50,988 bases of DNA from Belliella pelovolcani (lineage in GTDB: Bacteria; Bacteroidota; Bacteroidia; Cytophagales; Cyclobacteriaceae), in NCBI RefSeq assembly GCF_900156785.1, contig NZ_FTOP01000021.1, forward strand, positions 1 through 50,988, in the 5' to 3' direction. Below the pieces are notes generated by a model. It searched no databases and was not told where the DNA came from. It saw only the letters and a list, made by a program, of their open reading frames with translations. The position numbers and the translations under genes are program-made. Below, one piece after another: positions 26,381 through 34,900 of this stretch (the first letter of the stretch is position 1; every line of letters starts with the position of its first letter).

Positions 26381-27394
26381 TTACTCTTCTGTAAAATTAG
26401 CATTATCACCTTCAAAAAGCGTATTCAGTGATACTGCTTCTATGCCAAAAGTCTCTACCAAATACCTCTCAAAGATTGCGGTACTTCCATGAGTCAAGTA
26501 GACTTTCTCAGCCTCCGTAGCCTTGATCGCTTGGATCAATCCTGGCCAATCTGCATGATCAGAAAGCACAAAACCCGTATCCACTGCCCTCCTTCTTCTA
26601 GCTCCACGTACATTCATCCAACCAGAGCAAACTCCTGTCCTGTAAGGTGCAAACTTCTTCATCCAAGGTGAGCCCATGGCTGCAGGAGGAGCGATGATCA
26701 TGGCACCTTTGAATGCACTTTTGGGTAATTCTTGCGTCACTTTGGGTATATCCATGACCGGTACCCCATTGGCAATCAAAGCTTGATTGGTATTCCAAAT
26801 GGCGCCATGGGCAAATATCGCACCTATCGCAGTGTCCAAATGATTGATCACCCGCTGCGCCTTCCCAAGCGAATAGGCAAAGAGCACGGAGTTTCTACCC
26901 TGTTTGGCATTGGTTTTCCACCATTGATTGATTTCTTTGAAGATTTGCTGTTGACCTTGCCATTTATAAATTGGCATTCCAAAAGTACATTCAGAAACAA
27001 ATTCGTGACATTTGACAGGTTCAAAGGCTGTGGACAATCCATCGTCTTCTACCTTATAATCTCCTGAGACCACAGTGACTTTCCCCTGGAATTCCAATCG
27101 CACTTGTGCAGATCCGGGGATATGTCCTGCTGGATGAAGCGAGATCTGCACGCCATTGATGTGAATTGGTTCACTATATTCCAGTGTCTCCAAATTAATA
27201 TCCTGTCCCAACCTCAGCCGCATTACTTGTTCGGAATGATGGTGCGCCAGGTAATGCTTCATCCCCCAGCGGGCATGATCGGCGTGGGCATGGGTTATAA
27301 CTGCCCTATCCACAGGCTTCCAAGGATCAATAAATACATCAGCCTGTGGACAATAAAGTCCTGATGGGGTCAATTCTAGTAGAGACATATCCAA
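26381..27394 (-). CDS. Ligase-associated DNA damage response exonuclease (metallo-beta-lactamase fold)
   Basis: A 337-aa protein. THAHADHARWG is the HxHxDH metal site; HPAGHIPGSAQVRLE, VVSGDY and the later LSDHADW and LTHG motifs complete a beta-CASP-like metallo-hydrolase of the mRNA-3'-processing/SNM1 type. In many Bacteroidota this subfamily travels with an ATP-dependent DNA ligase and a DEAD/DEAH helicase in a repair set; neither partner is in this window. It probably shares an operon with the lipoprotein upstream (13-base gap). Confidence 0.85.
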   Translation of the reverse strand: MDMSLLELTPSGLYCPQADVFIDPWKPVDRAVITHAHADHARWGMKHYLAHHHSEQVMRLRLGQDINLETLEYSEPIHINGVQISLHPAGHIPGSAQVRLEFQGKVTVVSGDYKVEDDGLSTAFEPVKCHEFVSECTFGMPIYKWQGQQQIFKEINQWWKTNAKQGRNSVLFAYSLGKAQRVINHLDTAIGAIFAHGAIWNTNQALIANGVPVMDIPKVTQELPKSAFKGAMIIAPPAAMGSPWMKKFAPYRTGVCSGWMNVRGARRRRAVDTGFVLSDHADWPGLIQAIKATEAEKVYLTHGSTAIFERYLVETFGIEAVSLNTLFEGDNANFTEE

Positions 27395-27407
27395 AGAACA
27401 TCACCGG

Positions 27408-28553
27408 TTAGTCAATGTTTACGCTATAGAAATAAAATACTTCATAATCCTTTTCTACTTCATCTTCTTTTTCACCAATCTTTAACCTAGAAAACATCAG
27501 GTTTCTGATGCTTTCTAGTTTGACATTCATATACCCTTCCCAAAGTTTGTTTTCGTCTTGGAAAATCTGATAATAGTATTTTTCATATTTCTTTTGAAGG
27601 GCTTGAAATTCGGGTTGCCCGACCACATTTCTAGGCAATTCATCTACCTCTTCTTTTGGTGCTCCCCCCTTGTACCAAGCAATTAAATAACCATTTGAAA
27701 AATTGAAGCCTTCATAAGTAGAATAGATGATTCTATTGAAGAATTTACCGAAATTTTCATTTGGATCACTGGGTACATTTTGCTTGTAGTTTTCCTCAGG
27801 TTGTAAGGAGATTTGTCTTTTGAGCTCCATGGAAGGTAAGTTGTAGACATATATTTCTGGTGAGGAGGAAAAATTGATATAGAGTTCGCCATTGTGATAG
27901 ACAGCAAGGGGACCGTCAAAATTATAGCTTCCTGGGTTGATCACCATTTGACTTTCCGCGGGGAATTCTGTTCTTGCCAGCATAGAGAAATCCTCGATGC
28001 TATACAAAGACAACAAAGGATAGCCAAGTCCAAAATTTTCAGAAAAACTTTCTCTGTTATCTTCTGATTTGAAGGTAGAGGAAAACATCCACTCTCCTAT
28101 TGGCAAGTTGACTGTAGAACCCATGATGTGATTGGTGATGGGGCTGTAGGGAGTCTTCCTTTTTTCTTTCAGATTGAATTCTCCATCATAGATGAACTGT
28201 TGTCCGAATGTCTCTATCAAAATATCACCTGAATCAAGATACTGTGCAGTAAGGAAATAATCTGATTGATAATTGTCTTTCCCATCACCTGTTCGGTTGA
28301 CTTGCTGAAGGATCTCTCCTTTTTTGTTCACCCTCAGAAACTCATTGGTCAATATATCATAGAGGAGGAATTCGGACTGATCTTCCTTGAGGTCAATCAT
28401 GTAGAGTTTGCCAAGGTGATCGATTTGAAGACTGTCAACAATAGTCAATTCAAAATTTTCGAAAGTTGCTTTTTCCTGTTTGTCAGAAGAACCACAAGAA
28501 AATAAACTTGAAAGCAAAAGCCCTGATAGCGCAAAAACAAATAAGTTTTTCAT
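27408..28553 (-). CDS. Lipoprotein, probable beta-propeller (DUF4221-like)
   Basis: A 381-aa protein. Signal with lipobox LFSC (MKNLFVFALSGLLLSSLFSC, Cys at residue 20). The body has repeated strands such as EFLLYDILTNEFLRVNKKGE and GELYINFSSSPEIYVYNL, in the style of the six-bladed propeller lipoproteins of Bacteroidota. Function is unknown. It is transcribed towards the exonuclease with a 13-base gap, but I see no functional link. Confidence 0.7.
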   Translation of the reverse strand: MKNLFVFALSGLLLSSLFSCGSSDKQEKATFENFELTIVDSLQIDHLGKLYMIDLKEDQSEFLLYDILTNEFLRVNKKGEILQQVNRTGDGKDNYQSDYFLTAQYLDSGDILIETFGQQFIYDGEFNLKEKRKTPYSPITNHIMGSTVNLPIGEWMFSSTFKSEDNRESFSENFGLGYPLLSLYSIEDFSMLARTEFPAESQMVINPGSYNFDGPLAVYHNGELYINFSSSPEIYVYNLPSMELKRQISLQPEENYKQNVPSDPNENFGKFFNRIIYSTYEGFNFSNGYLIAWYKGGAPKEEVDELPRNVVGQPEFQALQKKYEKYYYQIFQDENKLWEGYMNVKLESIRNLMFSRLKIGEKEDEVEKDYEVFYFYSVNID

Positions 28554-28684
28554 AGCAATAAAATTAGTGGACTTAAACTAAACTAATAAAATGTTATTAT
28601 CAAAAAATACGCTATCAAATTTGGATTTAAAGTGATGAAAAGGAGGAATCTAGGGATCAAATACTCACTTTAGAAAACAGCATT

Positions 28685-28822
28685 TTATTGTATTAGATCA
28701 TATTTAAATACCTCATATGAAAAATATCCTTCATTCTCTTTATACAAATCTTTCCTGAATATATTTATACCCTCTTCGGTTATGAAAATATTTGTGCAAT
28801 CGTAGATTTTCCCATCTAATTT
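28685..28822 (-). pseudogene. Possible ORF remnant after flavin reductase
   Basis: The minus strand is open and protein-like from the end of the flavin reductase, in a different frame: NLCKLDGKIYDCTNIFITEE, then GINIFRKDLYKENEGYFSYE, then VFKYDLIQ and TAA at 28685-28687. It has no ATG start. It may be the tail of a lost gene, or chance. Confidence 0.3.
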
Positions 28823-28830
28823 GCAAAGAT

Positions 28831-29463
28831 TCAAATCAACACCTCCAAATCCTTCCCTGGTTTAGGATAACTCAATTTAGCCAATCTCTTTCCTACATAA
28901 TATTCATCCAAGCCAGAAACCGTCACAGTCCCCAAGACTTCCAAATCCAAGGAGCCATCTGCTCTAAGTCCTTCGGCATCCACATAAACTTCTTCGATAG
29001 AAGCGATGATCAATACCGTTCCGTTTACCTGTAAGGTTTGTTTTTCGACTAGTGTACAGGCTAATTGAACAGGACTTCCTGCTACAAATGGAGCGAAGAA
29101 GTCATTCTTGTAAGTTTCTTCTAGACCTGTCGCTGCAAACTCAGACCCTTTATACCTCGCTGCTGTCTGGTGTGCTTGTTGGTAAAAAGATTCATGCACA
29201 TGATTGAGTGTGAAGTATTCTGTTTGAAGAATATTTTCAAGAGTATGTCTCTCCACCGTATGCGGTCTAAAAAGTATCCCTACCAAGGGAGGCGTCGCTC
29301 CAATATGAAAAACTTGAGAAAATGGAGAGAGGTTGGTCTGTCCAGTCTTAGATTTGGTCCCGATCAGGTTAAGGCTTTTGTACCCTGAAAGGGAATTGAT
29401 CAAATCCCTTCTAAAAGCCGAATCAGCTTCTAGCAGGGATTGTTTGGTGAAAGCTTTCATCAT
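28831..29463 (-). CDS. Flavin reductase family protein (FMN-binding)
   Basis: A 210-aa protein of the DIM6/NTAB-type flavin reductase family. NLIGTKSKTGQTNLSPFSQV, FHIGATPPLVGILFRP and TLENILQTEYFTLNHV are the FMN-binding core. It is expected to reduce or bind FMN with NAD(P)H in the cytosol. The start (MM at 29463) overlaps the stop of the preceding gene, giving an ATGA junction. It sits in a group with pterin genes and an atypical SDR. Confidence 0.85.
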   Translation of the reverse strand: MMKAFTKQSLLEADSAFRRDLINSLSGYKSLNLIGTKSKTGQTNLSPFSQVFHIGATPPLVGILFRPHTVERHTLENILQTEYFTLNHVHESFYQQAHQTAARYKGSEFAATGLEETYKNDFFAPFVAGSPVQLACTLVEKQTLQVNGTVLIIASIEEVYVDAEGLRADGSLDLEVLGTVTVSGLDEYYVGKRLAKLSYPKPGKDLEVLI

Positions 29464-29909
29464 ATAGCAATCGCTTCTTCTATGGAATCACAATACCTGA
29501 TATCCAGTTTCTCGATGATGTTGTCAGGATTATTTTTGAGAATTTGCTCTTTGGCAATCATGACCATTTTCTCAAACCATTTCTCAGCTGGCAGGATTTT
29601 TCTATGTTGTGTGACACCATATTCCAGCATTTCATTTTTCCAATGTAGGAAATACCATTCCATACTTGGCTGATGAAATGCTCTCAAAGCTCTTTTATCA
29701 AAAATGAATTTGGTATAGCCACCTCGTTTGATGATATCAGAAATCCTCAAAAAGATACTTTTAAAATTGTCGATAGGCACGTAATCAGAGAGCAATTCAC
29801 AGATAACTATTCCTTTTTCTGGACTTGCATATACTTTGGCGTCCCTTTCCTCAAATATCAGTTCAAAATTATTTGTTTCAATAAGATTTACTGTTGCGTT
29901 CATTGTCAT
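29460..29909 (-). CDS. Conserved-looking protein of unknown function
   Basis: A 149-aa soluble protein without a signal peptide. It has an alpha/beta pattern (KGIVICELLSDYVPIDNFKS, then KFIFDKRALRAFHQPSMEWY), loosely like SpoIIAA/STAS-type proteins found in Bacteroidota, but I cannot confirm this. It is co-directional and overlaps the flavin reductase start. Confidence 0.55.
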   Translation of the reverse strand: MTMNATVNLIETNNFELIFEERDAKVYASPEKGIVICELLSDYVPIDNFKSIFLRISDIIKRGGYTKFIFDKRALRAFHQPSMEWYFLHWKNEMLEYGVTQHRKILPAEKWFEKMVMIAKEQILKNNPDNIIEKLDIRYCDSIEEAIAI

Positions 29910-29927
29910 GAAGGTTAGATTGGATGG

Positions 29928-30221
29928 TTAATGAAATGACTTCTTTTTCAGCGTTGGTGCATTGGCTACTTCAACTTTAAAACTGTCCAAGTTCTCTTCC
30001 AAACGGATGGCATATTCCAAAGTTGTCTTCATCAGCTCCTGTTGTGCAGCAATCTGTTCTTTCAACCTCTCCAGTTCGTTATTCATATTAGCCAATTTAG
30101 ATTCGTATTCCCTTTGAAGTCGTTCTTTTTCTAATCTGGCCTTTTTTAGTTCTTCCTTGAAAATCAAAAATGATTCTGGTGGAGTCTTCATAATCTTTGT
30201 ACTTGTTACTCGTGGGAACAT
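29928..30221 (-). CDS. Small coiled-coil protein
   Basis: A 97-aa protein dominated by charged heptads (FKEELKKARLEKERLQREYE, then LANMNNELERLKEQIAAQQE), a clear coiled coil of about 70 residues. There is no signal and no membrane segment. It lies within the pterin/flavin group on the same strand. Function is unknown. Confidence 0.6.
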   Translation of the reverse strand: MFPRVTSTKIMKTPPESFLIFKEELKKARLEKERLQREYESKLANMNNELERLKEQIAAQQELMKTTLEYAIRLEENLDSFKVEVANAPTLKKKSFH

Positions 30222-30273
30222 ACCCTTTATCTACTACACTATTTCTACCCTAATTGTTTTAAACATTTTCGAT

Positions 30274-30960
30274 TTACATGCCTTTCACCGAAGACATTCC
30301 CCCATCCAAGTGTAAAATCTGACCAGTCATCCACGAAGCGGCATCTGAAAGTAAATAAACTGTCGCTGCTGCTATATCTTCCGGCTGTCCATATCTCCCA
30401 AGCGGATGTCTCTTGTTTGAAGCTTCTTTTTTATCCTCGTTTCCTAGTAGTTGATTCGCCAATGGCGTGTCAGTCAAAGAAGGCGCAATTGCATTTACCC
30501 TTACTTTGTTCGGCGCCCACTCTGCTGCCAAAGACCTGGTCAAACCTTCAACAGCACCCTTGGCACTGGCAATTGATGCATGAAAACCAAGTCCAACTTG
30601 AACAGCCACAGTACTATAAAGCACTACTGAGGCGGTATTGGATTTTTTCAGCCCTTTCATACATGCTTGAAGCACTTTGACCGCGCCAAGAACATTGATC
30701 TCGTAATCATTTTTAAAATCTTCAATAGAAAATCTATGAAAGGGTTTGAGGTTGATAGATCCAGGACAATAAACCAAACCATCGATTAGTTCTGGGAGAC
30801 CTGAAAGTTCCTTGAAGTCTGAGGTCACGTCAAGTTGGAAATCACCAGTGGCTGACCTAGAGTAGGAAAAAATATTGGCTCCTTCTGCTTCTAATTTTTC
30901 CACTACCGAATTCCCAATTCCAGAGTTGCCTCCAATGATTACTATATTCTTATTTTTCAT
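30274..30960 (-). CDS. SDR family protein lacking the usual catalytic Tyr
   Basis: A 228-aa protein with a Rossmann fold. GGNSGIGNSVVEKL is the NAD(P) Gly motif; AAEWAPNKVRVNAIAPSLTD and HLDGGM are typical SDR ends. The active site reads HASIASAKGAVEGL: Lys is present but the residue four before it, normally Tyr in YxxxK, is Ile. A subfamily with the same feature occurs, from memory, near photolyase and pterin genes in Bacteroidota. The reaction is therefore uncertain; it may bind a cofactor or a partner rather than catalyse the usual redox step. It precedes the coiled-coil gene. Confidence 0.85.
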   Translation of the reverse strand: MKNKNIVIIGGNSGIGNSVVEKLEAEGANIFSYSRSATGDFQLDVTSDFKELSGLPELIDGLVYCPGSINLKPFHRFSIEDFKNDYEINVLGAVKVLQACMKGLKKSNTASVVLYSTVAVQVGLGFHASIASAKGAVEGLTRSLAAEWAPNKVRVNAIAPSLTDTPLANQLLGNEDKKEASNKRHPLGRYGQPEDIAAATVYLLSDAASWMTGQILHLDGGMSSVKGM

Positions 30961-31018
30961 AATGTTATGCTTTATATATTAATCAATTTACGTGTAAAAT
31001 GTTTGCTCCAAAAGGGCA

Positions 31019-31054
31019 TAAAAAAAGACCAAAACGTACATTTTGGCCCTTCTT
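31019..31054 (-). terminator. Terminator after folE
   Basis: On the minus strand, GGCCAAAATGTACGTTTTGGTC forms a stem-loop followed by TTTTTT. It lies between the folE stop and the SDR start, so the two are probably separate transcripts unless read through. Confidence 0.7.
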
Positions 31055-31077
31055 GTTGGTTTAGTTTACGCTAATAT

Positions 31078-31743
31078 TTACATAGAAATGTATTTCATAA
31101 ATTCATTTCTTGATTGTTCATCTCTTTCGAATTTACCACTGTAATAGGATGTCACTGTAGAGCTGTTGACATCATTGATTCCTCTTGATGACACACACAT
31201 GTGATTGGCATCTATCACTACGGCTACATCATCCGTACCTAGAATTTCTTTCAACTCATTACCGATCTGCATGGTCAATCTTTCTTGAACCTGAGGTCTT
31301 TTGGCAAAATACTGAACGATCCTGTTGATTTTAGAAAGTCCAATGACGTTACCGTTGGATATATAGGCCACATGAGCCTTTCCGTAAATCGGTACAAAAT
31401 GGTGCTCACAGTTGGAGAAGAAAGTGATATCCTTCTCTACAAGCATTTCGTTGTACTTATATTTATTTTCAAACAGCTTTGCAGCTGGCTTATTTTTAGG
31501 ATTCAGTCCGCTAAAAATTTCTTTCACGTACATCTTGGCTACTCTCTTTGGCGTGCCTTTGAGGCTATCGTCAGTCAAGTCCAAACCCATAATGAGCATG
31601 ATTTCTTTGAAGTGCTTTTCGATGAGTTCGATTTTCAACTCGTCATCCATCTCGAATGCATCTTCTCTCAATGGGGTGTCATAAGATGTACCTACGTGTT
31701 CATCTCCGATTTCATCAATGTCTCTGTTCACATTAATTTCCAT
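31078..31743 (-). CDS. folE: GTP cyclohydrolase I
   Basis: About 221 aa. It converts GTP to 7,8-dihydroneopterin triphosphate, the first step to folate and pterins; cytosolic. Visible features are GLDLTDDSLKGTPKRVAKMY, TFFSNCEHHFVPIYGKAHVA (zinc site Cys and His), and the CVSSRGINDVNSSTVTSYY end. The family start is MEINVNRDIDEIGDEH (31743); an upstream ATG at 31773 adds 10 residues and overlaps the previous gene more. The preceding PTPS gene overlaps it, so the pair is translationally coupled. Confidence 0.97.
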   Translation of the reverse strand: MEINVNRDIDEIGDEHVGTSYDTPLREDAFEMDDELKIELIEKHFKEIMLIMGLDLTDDSLKGTPKRVAKMYVKEIFSGLNPKNKPAAKLFENKYKYNEMLVEKDITFFSNCEHHFVPIYGKAHVAYISNGNVIGLSKINRIVQYFAKRPQVQERLTMQIGNELKEILGTDDVAVVIDANHMCVSSRGINDVNSSTVTSYYSGKFERDEQSRNEFMKYISM

Positions 31744-32143
31744 CGTATTCAACAAAGTTTCTTTCTGTTTCATATAATCGAATCGTTAAGTCGTATTTTG
31801 TATCAATTTCAGTTCTTAAAATATTCCAAATAACCACAGCAATGTTTTCCGCAGTTGGATTAAGATTTCTAAATTCATGGGTATCTAAGTTTAGGTTTTT
31901 ATGATCAAATCTATTTAATATATTCACCTTGATCAGGTCGCTCAATACCTTCATGTCAAATACGTATCCTGTTTCAGGGTCGACAGGACCTACTAACTTC
32001 ACAATCAATTCATAATTGTGACCGTGGAAATTCGGATTGTTACATTTACCGAATATCTCCTGATTTTTTTCATCTGACCAGTTAGGATTGTGTAATCTGT
32101 GTGCTGCGTTGAAATGCTCTTTTCTGTATACTGCTACTTTCAT
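31733..32143 (-). CDS. 6-carboxy-tetrahydropterin / 6-pyruvoyl-tetrahydropterin synthase family (QueD-like)
   Basis: A 136-aa protein. AAHRL, CNNPNFHGHNYEL (zinc and active-site Cys and His) and FDHKNLNLDTHEF are the family signature. It acts on dihydroneopterin triphosphate to make a carboxy- or pyruvoyl-tetrahydropterin, feeding queuosine or other pterin synthesis. It sits immediately before folE, which makes its substrate. I cannot tell QueD from PTPS on sequence alone. Confidence 0.93.
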   Translation of the reverse strand: MKVAVYRKEHFNAAHRLHNPNWSDEKNQEIFGKCNNPNFHGHNYELIVKLVGPVDPETGYVFDMKVLSDLIKVNILNRFDHKNLNLDTHEFRNLNPTAENIAVVIWNILRTEIDTKYDLTIRLYETERNFVEYDGN

Positions 32144-32439
32144 TGATTATCAAACTTCATCTTTTGAATTTTTGTTTAATAATATTCAAATATCTTTAAA
32201 CAAAACAGTCAAAACACTGGGTGACAAGCTAATAAAAAAATCCATTTTTCACATGAATGAGATTACAAGCTTGGGGAGTAATTGAATTTTAATTCGCAAT
32301 TTAACAAGCATTTGGTCAAAAACAGTTCCAATGGTATCAATATGCAATCGAAAATCAATTCATCAGATAGTTAAGCAATTGATAACTTGATTTTTATCTT
32401 AATTGGAACTTTATTTATGGGCTAATGCTTATACAACCA

Positions 32440-33147
32440 ATGAAGAAAATCATCCTTACACTTATTTGCCTTACTTCAGGTCTTCTTTACAATTTCTTTG
32501 CGGCAAACTCAATAAAAAATGACCCTGTGATAACACCCCATAGGGTACTTGAAATTGACCTGATCTACGCTAATCCAAACAATGCTGCTATCAATCTACC
32601 AGAAGAGACCATTCTATCTCTGGGCATATCAGGGCATCAAAAGTTAGTCAAAGAAAATAAAATTCCTGAAAGTAAACCTCTGACGGTAATAGATTTCAGC
32701 CTTCCTTCGTCAGAAAAACGGATGTGGATTATAGATGTAGTCTCAGGACTCGTACTGCATTATGGCTATGTCTCTCATGGGAGAAACTCTGGCGACTTGA
32801 TGGCAAAGCGCTTTTCAAATGTGAGTTCGTCCTATATGAGCAGCTTAGGATTTTATCTCACTGCTGAAACTTACCAAGGAAAGCATGGTTATTCTTTGAG
32901 ATTGGATGGACTTGAACCAGGTTTCAATGATAAAGCAAGAGAAAGGGCGATAGTCATACATGGAGCTGACTATGCCAAAGAGGAATTTATTCAGACTACA
33001 GGAAGACTCGGGAGAAGTTTAGGGTGCCCTGCGCTACCAAGTGAAGAAGCCAAAGAAGTAATCGATCTCATAAAAGAGAATTCACTCCTTTTTATTTACG
33101 CCAAAGACGCTCGATACCTTGACGAATCTCCTATATTAAATACCTGA
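32440..33147 (+). CDS. Murein L,D-transpeptidase, YkuD_2-type
   Basis: About 235 aa. The signal peptide MKKIILTLICLTSGLLYNFF sends it to the envelope. The catalytic end reads AIVIHGADYAKEEFI, then GRSLGCPALPSE (His and Cys of the YkuD pattern). It is expected to cross-link or anchor to peptidoglycan. A longer start at 32425 adds MLIQP and is less likely. The 3' end overlaps the convergent L,D-transpeptidase below by 12 bp. Confidence 0.85.
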   Translation: MKKIILTLICLTSGLLYNFFAANSIKNDPVITPHRVLEIDLIYANPNNAAINLPEETILSLGISGHQKLVKENKIPESKPLTVIDFSLPSSEKRMWIIDVVSGLVLHYGYVSHGRNSGDLMAKRFSNVSSSYMSSLGFYLTAETYQGKHGYSLRLDGLEPGFNDKARERAIVIHGADYAKEEFIQTTGRLGRSLGCPALPSEEAKEVIDLIKENSLLFIYAKDARYLDESPILNT

Positions 33148-34833
33148 TTTTCTACCTCTAGGTTGATTCAAAGCAGTTAAAATCTCTTGATCTCTATTAT
33201 AAATATCCCTGCGGAAGTATTCATTGCCAGAGCTATCAGTCCAAAATGTCAGATAAAGTATTACCACAGGTATTTTTCTATCCAAGTTTACAATTCGCTC
33301 TTTACTCAATTTCATGGACTCTCTGATTTTTTCATCAGTCCAAGTAGGATCTTGCTGTAGTAAAATTTTAGCAAACTCAAATGGTTTTTGCAAACGAATA
33401 CAGCCATGACTCAAGGCTCTGTCTTCCCTTGCAAAAAGGCTTCTAGCTGGCGTATCATGGATATAAACACTGTATTTATTGGGAAACATAAACTTGACTA
33501 GACCAAGAGCGTTCTGCTCTCCTGGCTCTTGACGGATGATATAAGGAAAATTTCTTGGATTTACTTTTTGCCAATCAATACTTGCTGCATCTACTTCCTG
33601 CCCATTGGCTGTGAGTACTTTCATGTTCTTGCTTATGAGATAATCTGAATTCTTCTTTACCGCAGGGATGATTTCATTTCTAGTAATAGAATTAGGAATG
33701 GTCCAAGTAGGGCTAAAGACCAGATAAGACATCTCAGCGCTGAATTGCGGTGTAGAGTGGTAATTCTTTCCGACAATAACTCTTGAACTCAAAAGTGTGT
33801 CTTTTTTAGCTATAAAATCTAACTGAAAATTGGCCGTATTGACTAAAATCACCTCTTGATCTTTGACATTTTCAGGAAGCCATCTGAAGCGTTCCATATT
33901 AATTCTGGCTGTAGCGATCAGATCAGTTGGCTTTTGATTCAAGGCATGAATTGTACCTTGCCCAATGACACCATCAGGTTCCATACCGTGACGTTTTTGG
34001 AGCTTGATGATAGCAGGCTGCATCAATGAGTCATAAATTTTATGATCTTCAGGCTGATCATCATCTAAATATTTCCAGAATCTAAGTCTTGCTCTGATTT
34101 CATCCATTTGGCTATGCGAATCTCCTAGCTTGATAGACTTATCAATCTTCAAGGTCTTCCATTGTGCCACGGGATTGGACTGAAACCTTTTATCATCTTC
34201 ATAGAGAAATCTCAATGCATCTCGCATCTTCCTATAGACTAGGAAGGATGGATATAATTCTTCAAAACTCTTTCTGATACTTTGATTTTGTAGAGCTTGA
34301 TTCAATCGTTCATCTATCATCAATTCAGGAGCAGACCTTTGGATATTCCATTCAGACTTGAGGCTTTCTGGGTTGATTTTACCCAAGTATAAGTGAGACG
34401 AAATAATGATGTAAGCATCTGTCAGCAGGATATCTAGGTTGGCAAAGTCCACCATGGAAAATTCCCCCTGCCCTCTGCGAGCTGATTCAAAGCGATTGAA
34501 AAGCTGATTGATGGCTTGAAGGTGATAATCATTAGGGTTTAGTCCGTCAAATTGAATCTGCTGGATTTCGTATCGCATTTCATAGGCAATCTCTGGAAGA
34601 GTAGCGCCATCTGTCCATGCAGGTAAAAATAAACGCTCACTATAAAATCTTCTTAATACTACAGAACTGAATAAGTCCTGCCCAAAAACCTTGGTAGATC
34701 TGTCAGGATCATCAATCTCAAGAAGGCTGTTGATGACCGCAGCCACAGCCTCGTGTGAGTCCTGCGCCTGAATCTCTTGAGGCTTGATACAAAATAAGAC
34801 CAAAAGCAATACAATAAGACTATCTCTCTTCAT
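33136..34833 (-). CDS. L,D-transpeptidase (YcbB/LdtD-like)
   Basis: A 565-aa protein. Signal MKRDSLIVLLLVLFCIKPQE, ending IQAQ. The middle holds a peptidoglycan-binding domain (IIKLQKRHGMEPDGVIGQGT) and the C-terminus a YkuD domain with SVYIHDTPARSLFA, LSHGCIRLQKPFEFA (catalytic Cys). It makes 3,3-crosslinks in peptidoglycan, in the periplasm. It converges with and overlaps the YkuD_2-type gene by 12 bp. It lies downstream of a terminator from the kds genes and has its own start at 34833. Confidence 0.95.
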   Translation of the reverse strand: MKRDSLIVLLLVLFCIKPQEIQAQDSHEAVAAVINSLLEIDDPDRSTKVFGQDLFSSVVLRRFYSERLFLPAWTDGATLPEIAYEMRYEIQQIQFDGLNPNDYHLQAINQLFNRFESARRGQGEFSMVDFANLDILLTDAYIIISSHLYLGKINPESLKSEWNIQRSAPELMIDERLNQALQNQSIRKSFEELYPSFLVYRKMRDALRFLYEDDKRFQSNPVAQWKTLKIDKSIKLGDSHSQMDEIRARLRFWKYLDDDQPEDHKIYDSLMQPAIIKLQKRHGMEPDGVIGQGTIHALNQKPTDLIATARINMERFRWLPENVKDQEVILVNTANFQLDFIAKKDTLLSSRVIVGKNYHSTPQFSAEMSYLVFSPTWTIPNSITRNEIIPAVKKNSDYLISKNMKVLTANGQEVDAASIDWQKVNPRNFPYIIRQEPGEQNALGLVKFMFPNKYSVYIHDTPARSLFAREDRALSHGCIRLQKPFEFAKILLQQDPTWTDEKIRESMKLSKERIVNLDRKIPVVILYLTFWTDSSGNEYFRRDIYNRDQEILTALNQPRGRKSGI

Positions 34834-34849
34834 AAAATAAAAATCTAAA

Positions 34850-34881
34850 AAAAAGGGAATCCATCAAAGTGAACTCCCTTA
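34850..34881 (-). terminator. Terminator after kdsA
   Basis: On the minus strand AAGGGA and TCCCTT pair around a short loop, followed by TTTTTTTT. It lies about 20 bases after the kdsA stop, between kdsA and the L,D-transpeptidase gene. Confidence 0.65.
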
Positions 34882-34900
34882 TATGTTTCGTTAAATTTCC

